Assembly (NCBI RefSeq): GCF_037042905.1
Contig: NC_087262.1
Span: 10,612,501-10,676,500, forward strand
DNA from: Lytechinus pictus
Taxonomy: Eukaryota; Echinodermata; Echinoidea; Temnopleuroida; Toxopneustidae
Direction of reading: 5' to 3'
DNA length: 64,000 bases
Shown here piece after piece: positions 46,206-59,000 of the stretch. Both the position numbers and the translations under genes were made by a program. The notes under the pieces were generated by a model. That model worked only from the letters and a program-made list of their open reading frames with translations. It made no database searches and had not been told where the DNA came from. Every line of letters begins with the position of its first letter. The first letter of the stretch is position 1.

Positions 46206-49200
46206 TTATGCGTCCGTGACGGGTCGAGATTTCAGGTAAGAATCCAAAGGACCTTCCTCCTTGAAGAACTTGTAGAAGGCACTCAGTTGAGGGTAGGCAT
46301 CGAGGACGCCCTCTATAGCGTACTTGCTGTTCGTCATCATATCCAGCGTGTGAAAGACTTCGATGTCCGCCAATGAGATCTGCAATGCAGTGAAAAAAAG
46401 GAGGGGACGAATACAGTTAATTTACGCTAATACACCACGATATAAAGCTAATTCATTAGTTCAAACTAATACAATATTGGCATTAAAACAGCTTTAATCG
46501 GTGAGAAAATACATGGAGAGTCAAATTGCTTATTTGTAAAACGGACACAATTTTTGGCTCTTATTGATTCATAATTGCTGAAGCCAACTCTCGCCTTCAA
46601 ACAGAGGGTCGCGGGTTCGAAGACTAGCCATGGTGTGTTTTCCTTCAGCAAGAAACTTATCCACACTGTTCTGAACTCAACCAAGGTGAGGTAGGCATGG
46701 TAGGAAGACGAATGCTCGAGCGCCTGATCAATAGCCGTGCTAAAGCCGGGGTAATAATAACAATTTATCATGTTAAGCAGGGCCCGCTGGTTGAACAATT
46801 TTCAGAACTCAAGTGGCTACCCTGGGTAAAATATGACGTTCTTCTTCTTATTATTATTAATATTATTATCATTATTATCAATATTAATATTATTACTATC
46901 ATTATTATTATTATTATTTCCCTTGTCCACAACTTGATGTTCTGTTGGTATATTAAACAGCAACCGGACTTCTTCCAGAAATCTAGGGTTATTGTTCTAT
47001 ATTATTATTATTATTATTATTATTATCAATCACATTACCTCGACTGTATATGACCCAAAATGTGTTGGACAATTTTGAATTGTACAAAATCGCGATGCTG
47101 CGATATATGAAGAGCTCACTTGCAAAAGGGGTTAGGTCCATTTTTCATCAAATTAGATTTTTATGTCTCAATGTATAGATTTTTAGTAGTTCCATAAGAT
47201 GATACCAAAGAAAAGTTGAAAGTGAACTAAAATGGCAAAGAAAAATCGCTTCTTTTTTTTTCAAAAGGGGTTAGGTCCACACATAATTTTTATGAAAAAG
47301 AATATCTTGAAAAATATGAAGACAGGTAGGTTTCTTTTATACCCAATTTTATGTTCACATGATAGGGTAGTACATCATGACAATTTAGTTTCTCATAAGA
47401 ATATTGCAATAAGTGAGAATAAAAATCATGGTTTTTCTCGGAATGGTCCAAAGTGGACCTAACCCCTTTTGCAACTAAACTCTTCATATTCACAGCCGGA
47501 AGGTATAGTCCTCATCGTAACCCGTCGTATACCAGTCGCCGACCATAAGGTGTGGGGACATTGTGCCTAACTGTTTTAAATTACGCCCTACGTTGTTTCC
47601 TACAAAATTCTACCCGCCTACATAGTCGCAGGACAGTCGTTACACGGTCGTAAACCCGTCGTATCTCAGTCGCCGACGTACCGTAGGGTAATAATGGGAA
47701 CAACGTGCATTAGATTCTGAGGTGATATTACCTTGTTTCCCACGAAGTACTTCCCGCCTGCATCCTTGATTAGTTCGTCAAGATAAGAGAAGTAGGGTTT
47801 GGAAGAAGACTGGACAAACTCTTTCCCCAATTCAGCCTACATAACGAGAGATATGAGAATATGTTTACCGATCAGTTTGACCCCGTGAGAGGGGGCAGTC
47901 ACGTTTAATGGCAGCGTACGTGCGGCCTTTCAGACCCCCTTTTCACCTCGCCAGCCGCTCCCAAGTAGATTTTCACCTTTTTTTTCATTGGCCATTCCGT
48001 CCTCTCTCGTTCGTAAGACCCTCATTTCAGGCGTCATTTCTGAAGATGAGAATTTCTGATACCGAGAACTTAAATGAGAAGTGGCACAATGTTGTATGCC
48101 ATATCTTTTTCACTGCTTGACATATTTTTTTTTCCACGGGACAGTTTAATTTCTTTTGAAATGCGAATCAATGTGCTTTTATTTTTTTTTACTTGTCAGA
48201 AAATTCTGGAAAACTGGTAATTTCCAATGACCCCCAAATTCGCTCTTTGGCTCATTGGAAAGAAATGATTATATCACAGGGGCCGCGGAAGCGGGGGAGC
48301 TGGGGAGGGGGGCTTCGCCCCCTCCCCCCCCCCCCACTTTTTCAAAAACCGTGTACAAAAACGTAAAAATTGCCATTTGATTGTGATTTTTTGCATGGTC
48401 AGCTCCCCCACTTTGAAAACCGTTCCGCGGCCCCTGTATCAAGTGTTTTTTCAGTTATATATACCTTCTTACTTTCATCTGGGTTCAGAAGAATAGGTAC
48501 AAGTTTTTTTCCGATGTCAGTGAGCGTTTCCAGGATGACGTCAATCTGAGCTCCTTCCAAACGTGTTGTTCCGAAGAAATCTATGAAGGAGATAAGATAA
48601 ATGGTTCGCATGAAACTAAATTTGAATGACCAGTTAGTCACGTGATTTGCAAACTCGACAGTTTTGAAATATCATCCAGATTTCAAGATTCCAGATGGAA
48701 AATTTTAATGCACTGATACTGCCACATCGTTCCGTGCAAGCTTTGCGTGTGACTAGCGGGTAACTATTCAAATCCCGCCCATCAACTTGATCAAGTCGTA
48801 AATAGTTTTGTACCATTTATTGACGTCTTATTTCAGGATTCATGGCATTTTTTGCCCGAATTCCTGACGTTGGTTGGAGCTATCTTTGATCACATGATGG
48901 GGTTAAGTCTAATCACCTGTTCAGAATATTATTAATATGATGGATATAACAAATATTAGATTTTTACCAATCACAGTCAGTGAAGATCTATGATAATAAT
49001 ATTAATAATAACAATTACATTAATAATAATGATAATGATGATGATGACGACGACGACGACGATGACGACGACGATGATGATGATGGTGACAATAATAATA
49101 ATGTGGGGCGTCGTGGTCTAGTGGTTAAGACTCCCGTCTTTCAATTTGAAGGACGTGGGTTTGATTCCAAGCCATGGCGTGTTTTCCTTCGGCAAGAAAT

Positions 49201-50734
49201 TCACCTACATTGTGCTGCACTCAACCCAGGTGAGGTAAATGGGTACCGGCAGGAAGTTATTTCTCAAAAAGCTGTGCGCACCGAAATCGGTAGACTAGCT
49301 TAGCCGGGGTTATACATAGGAGCGCCTTGAGCACCTAGCAAAGTGGATACGTGCGCTATACAAATCCTATATTATTATTATTAATGATGATGATGATAAT
49401 AATAATAATAATAATATTTGAAATTTATATAGCGCATAATATTCTAGAGACTCTCGATATGCGCTCTAAAATAATATTAAATTAATAAATTATACAAATC
49501 GTACATTAAACCTATTAAAAAATTATCCATCAAACCTTAACTTTAAACCTAAAATATTTAGAACAAATTATATAAATATATTTTAAAAATCTATATCACC
49601 TTTTAAAATAAAATTAACGATAACAAAATTCCGTTTTGAGATAGTGATGAACATATACCCCGATCTTGGGATCCTGCGCGTGGCTTGCCTGTATATACAC
49701 GATGCATGCACTTTCTCTATTCCCTGGGGAGCATTCCAACAAGAGTAATGCCAAGTTGATATAACAATATTGTGTATTTCTATGCTTATTTTTGTCTGAA
49801 TACGTACCTAGCTCGGAAGCGAGATATCTACAAATCGCCCTGATTTGCGGGATAACCACCTTGCCATCAACTGTCAGGACCGGAGCTTGCCCGAGAGGAT
49901 ATGCTGTTATCGTTAGGGGTAAAAATAATAGTCAAATAAACATAATTTTGTTCCCCAAAAAAATTGAGTGTAGGAAGTAGGAGTAAATGTTAATATTTGG
50001 TGGTGCACAATGGAGGTGCACAGTATTGTATATAGTGCAATCAAATATCAATTATTCGTTTTATGAAAAGTGCCACCAACGTTCATTATCATGATTGACC
50101 TTTATTTTTTTGTTGGTCGACCAATATTATGATTATATGCTTTTAATAGCGAGTTTTGGCTCAGCAACGTACGGGGTTTTCCTCGACGCGGGCATAATTA
50201 TATCGCACATATATATCATTTATTCCTATTTCTTGCTATTTTGAAATACAAACATGACAATTTTTTATACCAAGAATTCTATATATTTTTATGTGAAGAA
50301 TCAAATGTTTGATAATAATTCAATTTCTGATATCAATCAAATCTTTTTAAAGTTGTTCCCCATACGCCATAATCATCTGCCCCCCTATTTTTTTTTTATT
50401 TTTTTTTTTGGGGGGGGGTTCACCACATATACGCCATGCACTGCATGGTAATTAATATATATCATTCAAACGTTGCTGTTATTATCTCTGCTCGACCCTA
50501 TGGCCTCAAAGGCTTCCCTTTATCAAAATTGAAATACAGCAAAAATGAAATTTAGATTAAAAAATAAATGAATTGGTAGCGTTCGATCTCACCAGCCTTG
50601 TCAATCTTTCGTTGTGGCCATTCCTCGTGTGAGAATCTTTCGTCCACGTACTCACAGCCTCGTAGCGCGAGCATCATTCGGGCGGGCTCGGCGAGACCGC
50701 GAATGTTGAAGTAGCTTATTTTGTAGCTTGGCAT
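46206..50734 (-). CDS. Sigma-class glutathione S-transferase, paralogue A (5 exons)
   Basis: Exons on the minus strand: 50734-50593, 49903-49808, 48580-48465, 47836-47732, 46379-46206; all introns GT...AG, phases 1,1,0,0; 210 residues, the usual GST length. Role in the family: cytosolic dimer that conjugates glutathione or isomerises prostaglandin-like substrates. Seen: thioredoxin-fold start MPSYKISYFNIRGLAEPAR with the catalytic Tyr in YFNIRG; GQAPVL with the cis-Pro at residue 55; RAICRYLASELG; and a C-terminal helical domain with the N-capping SLAD box. Odd: the usual Gln-Ser pair that grips the gamma-glutamyl group reads Gln67-Ile68 here, and one extra Val precedes it. That may weaken GSH binding. 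Its neighbour on the same strand (53063-61484) is a close tandem copy with the Ser kept. Confidence 0.92.
46566..46775 (+). mobile_element. tRNA-derived SINE, 5'-truncated copy in a GST intron
   Basis: The A box is lost but B-box-like GCGGGTTCGAAGAC, GTGTTTTCCTTCAGCAAGAAA and AGCCGGGGTAATAATAAC remain, matching the copies at 2829 and 49103. It is in antisense orientation to the host GST gene. An ATT-rich tail region follows to about 46920. Confidence 0.8.
47120..47474. mobile_element. Foldback element in the last GST-A intron
   Basis: TTGCAAAAGGGGTTAGGTCCA on the left mirrors TGGACCTAACCCCTTTTGCAA on the right exactly. A third, direct copy of CAAAAGGGGTTAGGTCCA sits at about 47261. The interior is AT-rich and not coding. 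Confidence 0.85.
48280..48438. repeat. Inverted repeat with G/C homopolymer core, GST-A intron 3
   Basis: AGGGGCCGCGGAAGCGGGGGAGCTG at the left is mirrored by CAGCTCCCCCACTTTGAAAACC then GTTCCGCGGCCCCTG at the right. The centre has a GGGAGGGGGGCTTCGCCCCCTCCC hairpin. It is 26 bp from the splice donor at 48464. Confidence 0.75.
49103..49383 (+). mobile_element. tRNA-derived SINE, full copy in a GST intron
   Basis: Head with GTCGTGGTCTAGTGGTTAAG (A box) and GGGTTTGATTCC (B box), body CATGGCGTGTTTTCCTTC, CTGCACTCAACCCAGGTGAGG and GGTACCGGCAGGAA, 3' end GTGCGCTATACAAATCC and an (ATT)n tail. Best-preserved copy in the window; lies antisense in intron 2 of GST A. Confidence 0.93.
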
Positions 50735-51484
50735 GACTGAAACAGCTTGGAATATGAAACGGCTCGGACTCGGAAGAGTTGAATCAATTTTTCGATTGCT
50801 AAATATCAATCGGGATGCAATTCCTTAGCGATTGATCCAGAACTTGATCTCCCACGCCTAACTACTATAGAGGCAGGGGTAAAAGCACTTGTGACGGTAC
50901 AGGCCCAATCTATATTTCGATATACATGTATTTGAATTTATGGCAGCGATGTGGCGTCTTCTGTTGATGTTCATCGAGCTCTGTCAATTTCAATTCACAA
51001 TAAATCTGAAATAACTCAACGAACAAAGGCTCATACAGTCATGCCTTTCATCTTCTTCATTCATGCGGAATCATCCATTCAAGTGATTTCCAATAGACCT
51101 CGAAGAGGGGTGGATGTGTAATGAAGAGGGAATTGCCGTACTGGCCGCCGTACCTAAATTTATTTGCCCATTTTTCTCAAGTAAATCAATTAAAGATTAA
51201 ATTCATTTTTTTTGGGGGGGGGGGGGGTTGTTGTTTTTTTTATTTAAAAAAGTGTCATTTATTAGAATGGCAACAATGTGAATTAATTAGAATGGCAACA
51301 AATATTTTTCCTATTTATCACGTTTTACTTTCCCATTTTATAATATTGTATATTTGTACATTTTGTACAATCGATTGAATTTCCACATTTCATTAACTGT
51401 TATTACTTAACTTTTCTCAATTACTTAATATAAATTATTTCTTCAACCCGCTTTAGGGGATCCACGCTCTACAAGCAATGTTTT

Positions 51485-51645
51485 TTAGTGGATCCCCTCA
51501 TTTCCATACACGCTTAATACTATTTTATACAAGCTTCTATTTTATAATTATGCAGAGGTGAAATTGATCTTGTACTCATACTTTGATTTGTATTTGATTT
51601 ATATTTGTCATGGAAATGAAAATAAACTTCTTGAATCTTGAATGT
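51485..51645 (+). mobile_element. LINE 3'-end-like remnant
   Basis: Starts TTTAGTGGATCCCCTCATTT, runs through AT-rich 3'-UTR-like sequence and ends GAAAATAAACTTCTTGAATC, a poly-A-signal-like end. Shares its start with 10440-10617. No open frame. Confidence 0.5.
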
Positions 51646-52684
51646 GGAATATCGAAACAGAGGGTTAAATACACGGTTGGACCCACGATTTTCCAAGGGG
51701 AGTGGCATTTTGGTTCAGAAAAATTCTGACAAGCAAGCAATTAAGCCAAATAAAAGAGAAGGGGAATTCACTTACGGGGGAAAAAAGGTTGGGGCATATT
51801 TTCGCCCCCAGTGTAGAGTGAGATAAAGAACTTAACTTACCAATGGGATGTTTGAATTCTAAATTTGCCTGGTTTTCTTATTTAATAAACTTTATTGAGA
51901 AAATACATACCGACATGTATTGATTTGTTTAAGTGTCACGTGATTTCTATTATGTGTCGTTCCCAATCAAGGCAGTCTTATTTCGATCCCTGATAATATA
52001 TTATTCTCTTTAGGGGCCAAATACATTAAGTACTAACTATATTGTTGGATTTGAAAATTTAAAGAAATGCTTATGTTGAACTTGCGCATTAATGGTCAGC
52101 TCCACTGAATCACACACCAATGATAGCTTCATCCATATTCTTATTTTTATAACAATATGATTCATTGGTTACATAATACAATTATAAACAGATGAAAATA
52201 ATATATTCAGTGATATCAAATCGTATGATTTTTTATTCAATTCATATATAAAAATATGTCAAATTCATATGAATACAATATATACGACTCCTCGGTCGAA
52301 TATTCGAGCCGTGCAATCAAAACGGATTAATTTGTTAATCCATCGATTTGTTTCACCACCGTATGGCACTATGTTTGGGTCTTCTGTGGCTTGTTGAGAT
52401 TTCCGTGGACTTCAATGTATATGTTTATGTACATTCACACTGGCAAAACGGTGACATTTGCTCCGGTCTTGATATCTCAGATTGCATAGGGTTAGAGTTC
52501 GGGATTGTAATAGAGTTTGGGGTTCAGAATAACGTAAAGATTAGGATTTATGGAGTTTTGGAGGTTAGGTTATGTTTGGCCTAACGTGCAGATTTTCCAT
52601 CGGATCTATGATCGCCGCAGCAATTGTCATGGAACCGGCAAAACCTACTTCAGACTGACCAAAGTTTTCAGCTTATTAGGCACT

Positions 52685-52990
52685 TTTCGCTCAACAACGT
52701 ACAGAGGATACAAGAACAGAGTAAATGTATTGAAAATGCCCGTTAAATGACAAAAAAAAAACAGCTGGGATCTTTGTCGAAAGTTGGTGAGCCAGAGCTG
52801 AGGAAGCAATTAGTCCTATTAAGTTTCATAGCTGACGAAAAACAGTAAATATGTCGTCCCTCCAGGATCAAGGATTAAACCGATGGTTTGGTTCACCAAT
52901 TTCGACAAAGACTTATTTGTTGTTATTTGTCATGACGAGCATTAGACATAAAATTTTCTCTTTTCTTGAATCCTCCGTATGTCGCTGATC
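52685..52990. mobile_element. Foldback element, GTCGAAAATTGGTGA family
   Basis: CAACGTACAGAGGATACAAGA on the left mirrors TCTTGAATCCTCCGTATGTCG on the right; TTTGTCGAAAGTTGGTGAGCC mirrors GGTTCACCAATTTCGACAAAG. ATAGCTGACGAAAAACAGTAAAT lies between, as in the copy at 55319. Confidence 0.85.
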
Positions 52991-53062
52991 AGAAGCTCCG
53001 TAACACCAATGCCACACCAACGGTTGCTTTCGTGACTGTAACATGAGAAGTCTTTGATCTAT

Positions 53063-56000
53063 CTAAGAATCTGTGACGGGCCGCGATGCAATGTAAGCCT
53101 TGAGAGGACCTTCCTCCTTGAAGAACTTGTAGAAGGCACTCAGCTGAGGGTAGGCATCGAGGACGCCCTCTATAGCATACTTGCTGTTAGTCATCATATC
53201 CAGCATGTTGAAGACGTGGATATCAGCCAGTGAGAGCTGTCGTCATAAAGTGGAGGAAAAATGAATAAAAGTCACTGAAATGCATGAGGTGAATGTTTTT
53301 AGAGTACCAAAGTAATGCCCCACACCAACGAAACCGACTCCGTACCGACCGATGGTAGGCCATGTCATTGAAAATAACGCGATACAGATCGATTTGGCCA
53401 ATCTGGGCTCCGTAACCATGGTAACACAAAAGTTGGCGATAAATCGTTATATGAACTGGCCTATCAGGATCATCGTTGTAAGTGCAATTTGCTCAATAGA
53501 CTGGCTAGGAACCAATCAGAATTGTTCTTTCATAATTAGCGATTAATTTGCTAACCTGTGTGTTACGGGCCCCTGAAGTCGGTTTCGATGGTGCGACTGC
53601 ATGTGACAGCAGTGTTTCCGTCTTTTGTGGCCGTAGCCATGGTTTCACACCGGACATCTTTGCACCGGGCATGTATCAACGGATCAGACAAAACGATGCT
53701 GGGAAGACACAGCGTCATACATAGTAGACTTTGGAGTGGACAGTGAAAATGTCACGGTGATCCACACTGTTGAAGTGCTCAAACTTAACGGTTTAAATAT
53801 GATTTAAAAGTTTATTCCATAATGTGGCCCACTTTGAGACACTGTGTTCTTTGCAAGCAGGGAAGGACCTGTATTTTCCTAATATACATAATAAGATTCA
53901 TCGCAACAATTATAATCATTGGCACTAAAGGACCTATCTCGCCAAAGGAGACGTCTTTGTGGTCTTCAGACAAAGTCACAGGCGCTTTGCACGACAGTAG
54001 CGGTGACATTGATGCAAAGACTCCAAGAATCGCTGCGACGTCTCGGAGATGTCGAAGTGACGTCAAGTCAAGCTTTTATGCTTGAGACGTCGCAGAGCTA
54101 GAGGTTTCCTTATTATCAATGTAGATGTCTCAAATACGTCTCATCAGTCTTTCTGGTCTCCTGCAGGTCTCCGGGGCGGCTCTGACAGATCTCTGACACA
54201 TCGCAGAGACATTACCGGGACGTAAAAGTAGTATAGCCACCGTGACTGATGGAGATGTCTCTCAGAGACATCATAAAGCCTGGAAAGGTCTTTGACAATC
54301 GAGCATGTATGGTCTTCTAGCGACTCCACGTAGACTCCAGAAACATCACCGAGACGTCGCTACACCTAAGAAAAAATCTCCAAAACTTTACAGCGACTAT
54401 ATACTTTGAGACTTCGCAAGAACATCCTCGCGACTGTCGGTCAAAATACTTTTCACCTTGTCTGGAGACGTCGCAGAGACGTCTCCCTTGGTGAGACAGC
54501 TAGGGCATGTAGGGGGGGGGGGTGGAGGCCAAAGCAAATAATAAAAAAAGTTCAATGGGAAATGTTGTTTTCTTCACCATTACCTTATTTCCTCCAAAAT
54601 TCTTCCCGCCTGCTGCTTGGATGAGTTGATCAAGATAAGAAAAGTAGGGTTTGGACGTCTTTTCCACAAACTCTTTCTTCTGCTCAGCCTGAAACGAGAA
54701 ATTAACAAAAACGAATTACGGCGTCCACAATTCCACAGCGGTATCTTTATGATTTGATTTGAAAAAAATTGTAAATTTCATTTAATATGAACACCCCACA
54801 ACCCGTAAAATCTTAAAAACCAAGCTCTGAATTTGGTATGAAATTATGAAAATATGAAAATAATAAAGCCATGTCTACTGCCAGCCTCCCTATAAGAATA
54901 AAAGTGAATTCAATTCCATATCAGAGTGAAGTGATAGTAAAACCTTGACATCGACCGCGATCTAAAGCCGACTTTGGACTTTACTCTAACCACGGGTTTG
55001 CAGTAGGTCAGATTTTTTATTGTAATTTCATAGCATTAATCCAAACTTTTGAAAAATATATTTTAAGGTTTTTATTATAAATCATCAATCATTAATCCAA
55101 ACTTCATATTAGACAATTTCACTTTTTGAAAGCTTTCATTTTTCAGGCAAAATGTTATTCGATCGGATCGTAGTCGGATCGCATATTGTGCAGCGAATTT
55201 GATCAGCTCTACTGCGGTCACATCGACAAAACCGACAGATTGTACGTGAATTGGAAATATCGCATTAATAATTGTGGTCGGTTTCGGAACCGGTTTCACC
55301 GGTAAGACCAGAAATTTTCACTCCGCAACGTACGGATGGCTCAAGAACACAGTATATGTATTGAAAATGTCCGTAAAATGACAAAGAATAGCTGGAAGGT
55401 TTTTGTCGAAAAATTGTCTTTGTCGAAAATTGATGAGCCGGAACAGCAGTTTTGCAGTTTCGGAGCTGACGAAAAATAGCAAATAGGCTCTGTCGTTTGT
55501 CCAGAGTCGGGAACGAAATTGCTATTTTGATTCACGAAGACTTCTCGGAGGTTCTTTGTCATGAAGAGCATTATTTGACAATACATTGGGTGATTTCAAG
55601 TTCGGTGTTGACCTACTGGTGTTGGTGTTAGGTCAATTATTACACAAATATAACACCACACATAAAGCGAAGATGGTCCTGAAAAGTCACTCACTTGTTT
55701 ATGAGATGTCAATAATTTGATCTGGATCAGTTTTACAAACTCAGAATAGATTTTGGAGCTAGGGGAAGCAATCCAAATTCCAACACTAACACCAACACCA
55801 AGGCCAACACCGGATTTGAAATCACCCATTGTATCTGCCTTGAATCCTCCGTACACCGCGTAGCAGAAACTTTCCAGTGAGGCATATGAATGCAGATTTT
55901 TATCCTTTCCCTACCTTCTTCTCTTCAGATTGTCCTACGTAGACGTGATGTAACTTAAGCTCGATGTCGCCCATGGTTTCGAGGACGATGTCGATCTGAG

Positions 56001-59000
56001 CTCCTTCTAAGTTATTAGCTCCATAAAAATCTATAACAAGACAGTATATCGAGAATGAGATTGGTACGAGCACTATAATGGCTATACTGCATTTTTCGTT
56101 TATTTTATGAACACTGTTGGAAATTGTTGTTTGAAACAATTGAAATGTTATTTCAGTGAAGATGATTTTGCATGTGAATTCAAGCTTTTTGTTTCAAAAT
56201 ACAAAGACCTAAGTAATTTCAAACATAATTTACGGTCGATTAAGGAATTATAATGTAGAATCCTCTTTTGCCAGTTTTTAATCGCGAAAAAAGGCGAAAA
56301 ATCTCACAAATGCTCTTAAGGTTAATGAAGCCCTGTACTCGTTTTGGGAATATTCAGGATGTCAGATCTCCATGATCTTTGAGTGGTTTCACTTCCGGTT
56401 GAGTAAAAAAAAAATTCACCGAAAATACACTTCCTTAATGGATAGAAAAATGAAGCCAAAAAGAGAGAGAGAAAAAGGGGGCGGGGGGAGAGGCAGATAT
56501 CTTGAGGTATTGGAATCCGCTTACCTAACTCCCTGGCCAGATACCTGCAAATGGCGTTACTCTGCGGAATCACCTTGTCGTCAATCATCAAAACGGGAGC
56601 TTGTCCAGTGGGAAACACTGCATCGGGAAGAAATCAAGCAAATAATGTCGATCACTAAATCTCTAAAAGGTCGACGATAACCAGTTAAGCCTTCTTGTCG
56701 TCATGGATTTGAGAGGGAACAACAAAATCAAAATAATTGGGAGCGGCCGCCCCCCTCCCTGCTGCCACCCCCTCCGCCGCCCCCATGGTGCCGCTCCCGG
56801 GGACCGTTGTCAGATCTGACATCTTTCCTTGATTATGATTGGCTGAGGTAACTGTCGGATAAAATAGGATTTAAAACATCCGACAATTCTTTCATGAAAC
56901 TCTCCCCTGATTACATATTTGGGAATTATCCCTAGTTTCATCCAATAACGGAAATGAGTGACAATATTTAATAACTCGATTTGAAAGATTGAGAGTGATA
57001 GGAAGAGATAGAGATAACAAGGAGAAGAAGATACACATGATGGACGGAAAGGTTAAAGTTTGCACGATACATTATTTTAGATGCATATTCGATACTGGAA
57101 GAAACTTTTGGTGTGGAATCGTGCTACTTAATGGGAACAAGTGCAAAAATTATTTAAGAAAATACACCTTTTGTTGAAGATTGCATCCATAAATACCAGT
57201 TTGCACCCTGAGAGATTTGTACCTTTTAGCATGTCAAGAGTGAATGTATTTTTGCGCCCAAGAGGTGTAATGTTGCAACTTCCCCAGGGGTACACTTCCG
57301 CACCCTAAATGGTGCGAAATGTAGCTAGCTGCACCCTGAAATGTGGAAAAGCGCATTGGGTTAAAGGTACAAAATTGAATCTGTTTTCTAAGTGTCTATA
57401 ATTTACTAATAACAGATTATGTTTAACGAGGGTTGAGGAGAGAGCTTTAATACAAGTTCATATACAAAATCGTAAATATAATAACACAGGGTGACATTAT
57501 CGCCTGTCTCCTTTGCTTATTGACTTTGTGCATGTCACTTTCTAAGAATTTTGTGCATGTCACTTTCTAAGAACACAAATTCAAATCTCAAAATACCAAC
57601 TTTTATGGCAATTGTGATTAGATGTATGTGGTTGATCAGTTTTCCTTTTTCTAGGTTCAACTTTATTTATTTTATTTATTTATTTATTTATTTATTTCTG
57701 ATATTTTGACAGGGTAGCCCATTCACCAATAAGTAGTGGTCTTCCATGGGGCCCTGAATAACAATAAACATATTTACAAAATGCATAACGTATGTACAGA
57801 ATGTTACAGCATTAAGATTCACATTAGGATTTGAATGTAAAACGAAACATTAACAAACTTAGCAACAAACAAAACGCAGACGGGCACTCGTTTGACGTAT
57901 AATAAAATATCAATAAATCAAATTAATTAAGAAGGATATCTTGAAAATACTGATAATATACACCAAATCATCAAGGTCATGCTAACACAAAATAAGCACA
58001 ACAGTGGATGTTCCGCAAGTTATTTATAAATTACAAGTTCTTTTAAACATTATTTTAAATGAAATGACAGAAGGAGCTGTTCTAATTGAATTATCAAGCT
58101 TATTCCATTCAAATATTGAAGATACGATTGGACTACACTTATAACAATCAGTGCGAAACTTGGGCACGCGTAAATATCCACTGTCTCTCTGTCTGGTATG
58201 ATGTTCATGTACATCATTTGGATTGGTTAAGTTTACCTGAAGGTAAGAAGGTGCTAAATTATGAACACATTTAAATATCATCAAAACGCGACTGAGCTCA
58301 AATCGTTTGTCTAGTGTCATCCATTTAAGACTTGTGAACAAATCAGCCGACGGTGTGTCGTATGTCTTGTTCAATATAATTCTTGCAGCCCTCTTCTGAA
58401 TTTTTTGCAGTTTAGTTGTATGGGATTGAAATCTATTCGACCATACAGCAGAACAGTAATCAAATCTTGGCAACACTAAACTGTTATAAAGCAACTTTAA
58501 GGACTTCACAGGCAAAGAACTTTTCGCACTCGTTATTATGCCAATGCTTTTCTGAGTAAGTTTACATACATTTTCAATTTGTTTTGACCATTTCAGTTCT
58601 TCATCTATCAAAACTCCTAAGCATTTGGTGAATTGAACTCTATTTATCAAATCACCGTTTAACGAAATCATGAAAGAATCTATTTTCCTGAGATTAGCAC
58701 GAGAACCTATTATCATGACACAATTTTTTTCAGTGTTGAGGACGAGCTGATTATCTTTAATCCCTGCCATGACCTTGTTTAATGCAACAGTTAATTTTTC
58801 TTCCAAAACTGTCGCATCATTCGCACTGACGGTAAGTGTCGTGTCGTCAGCGTACATATATATATCTATAATACCTTCATGAATACATTCAGGTAAACTA
58901 TTAACATATATTGAAAATAAAAGGGGACCTAGAATTGACCCTAGTGGCACGCCTAATTTGACGATTGAAGGGTGCGATTTGGCTCCTTTGAATTGTGTCA

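Larger units (their letters stand above)
50735..53062. other. Spacer between the two GST genes
   Basis: 2.3 kb with no gene seen. It contains the likely promoter of GST A just above 50734, a LINE-tail-like stretch at 51485-51645, an AT-rich stretch near 52.0-52.3 kb and a foldback element at about 52685-52990. No TATA box or other promoter element is certain. Confidence 0.55.

Noticed and set aside
49103-49180. Possible functional tRNA gene
   Set aside because: A and B boxes are present, but the 3' acceptor half does not pair and the sequence runs into a SINE body found in three other places.
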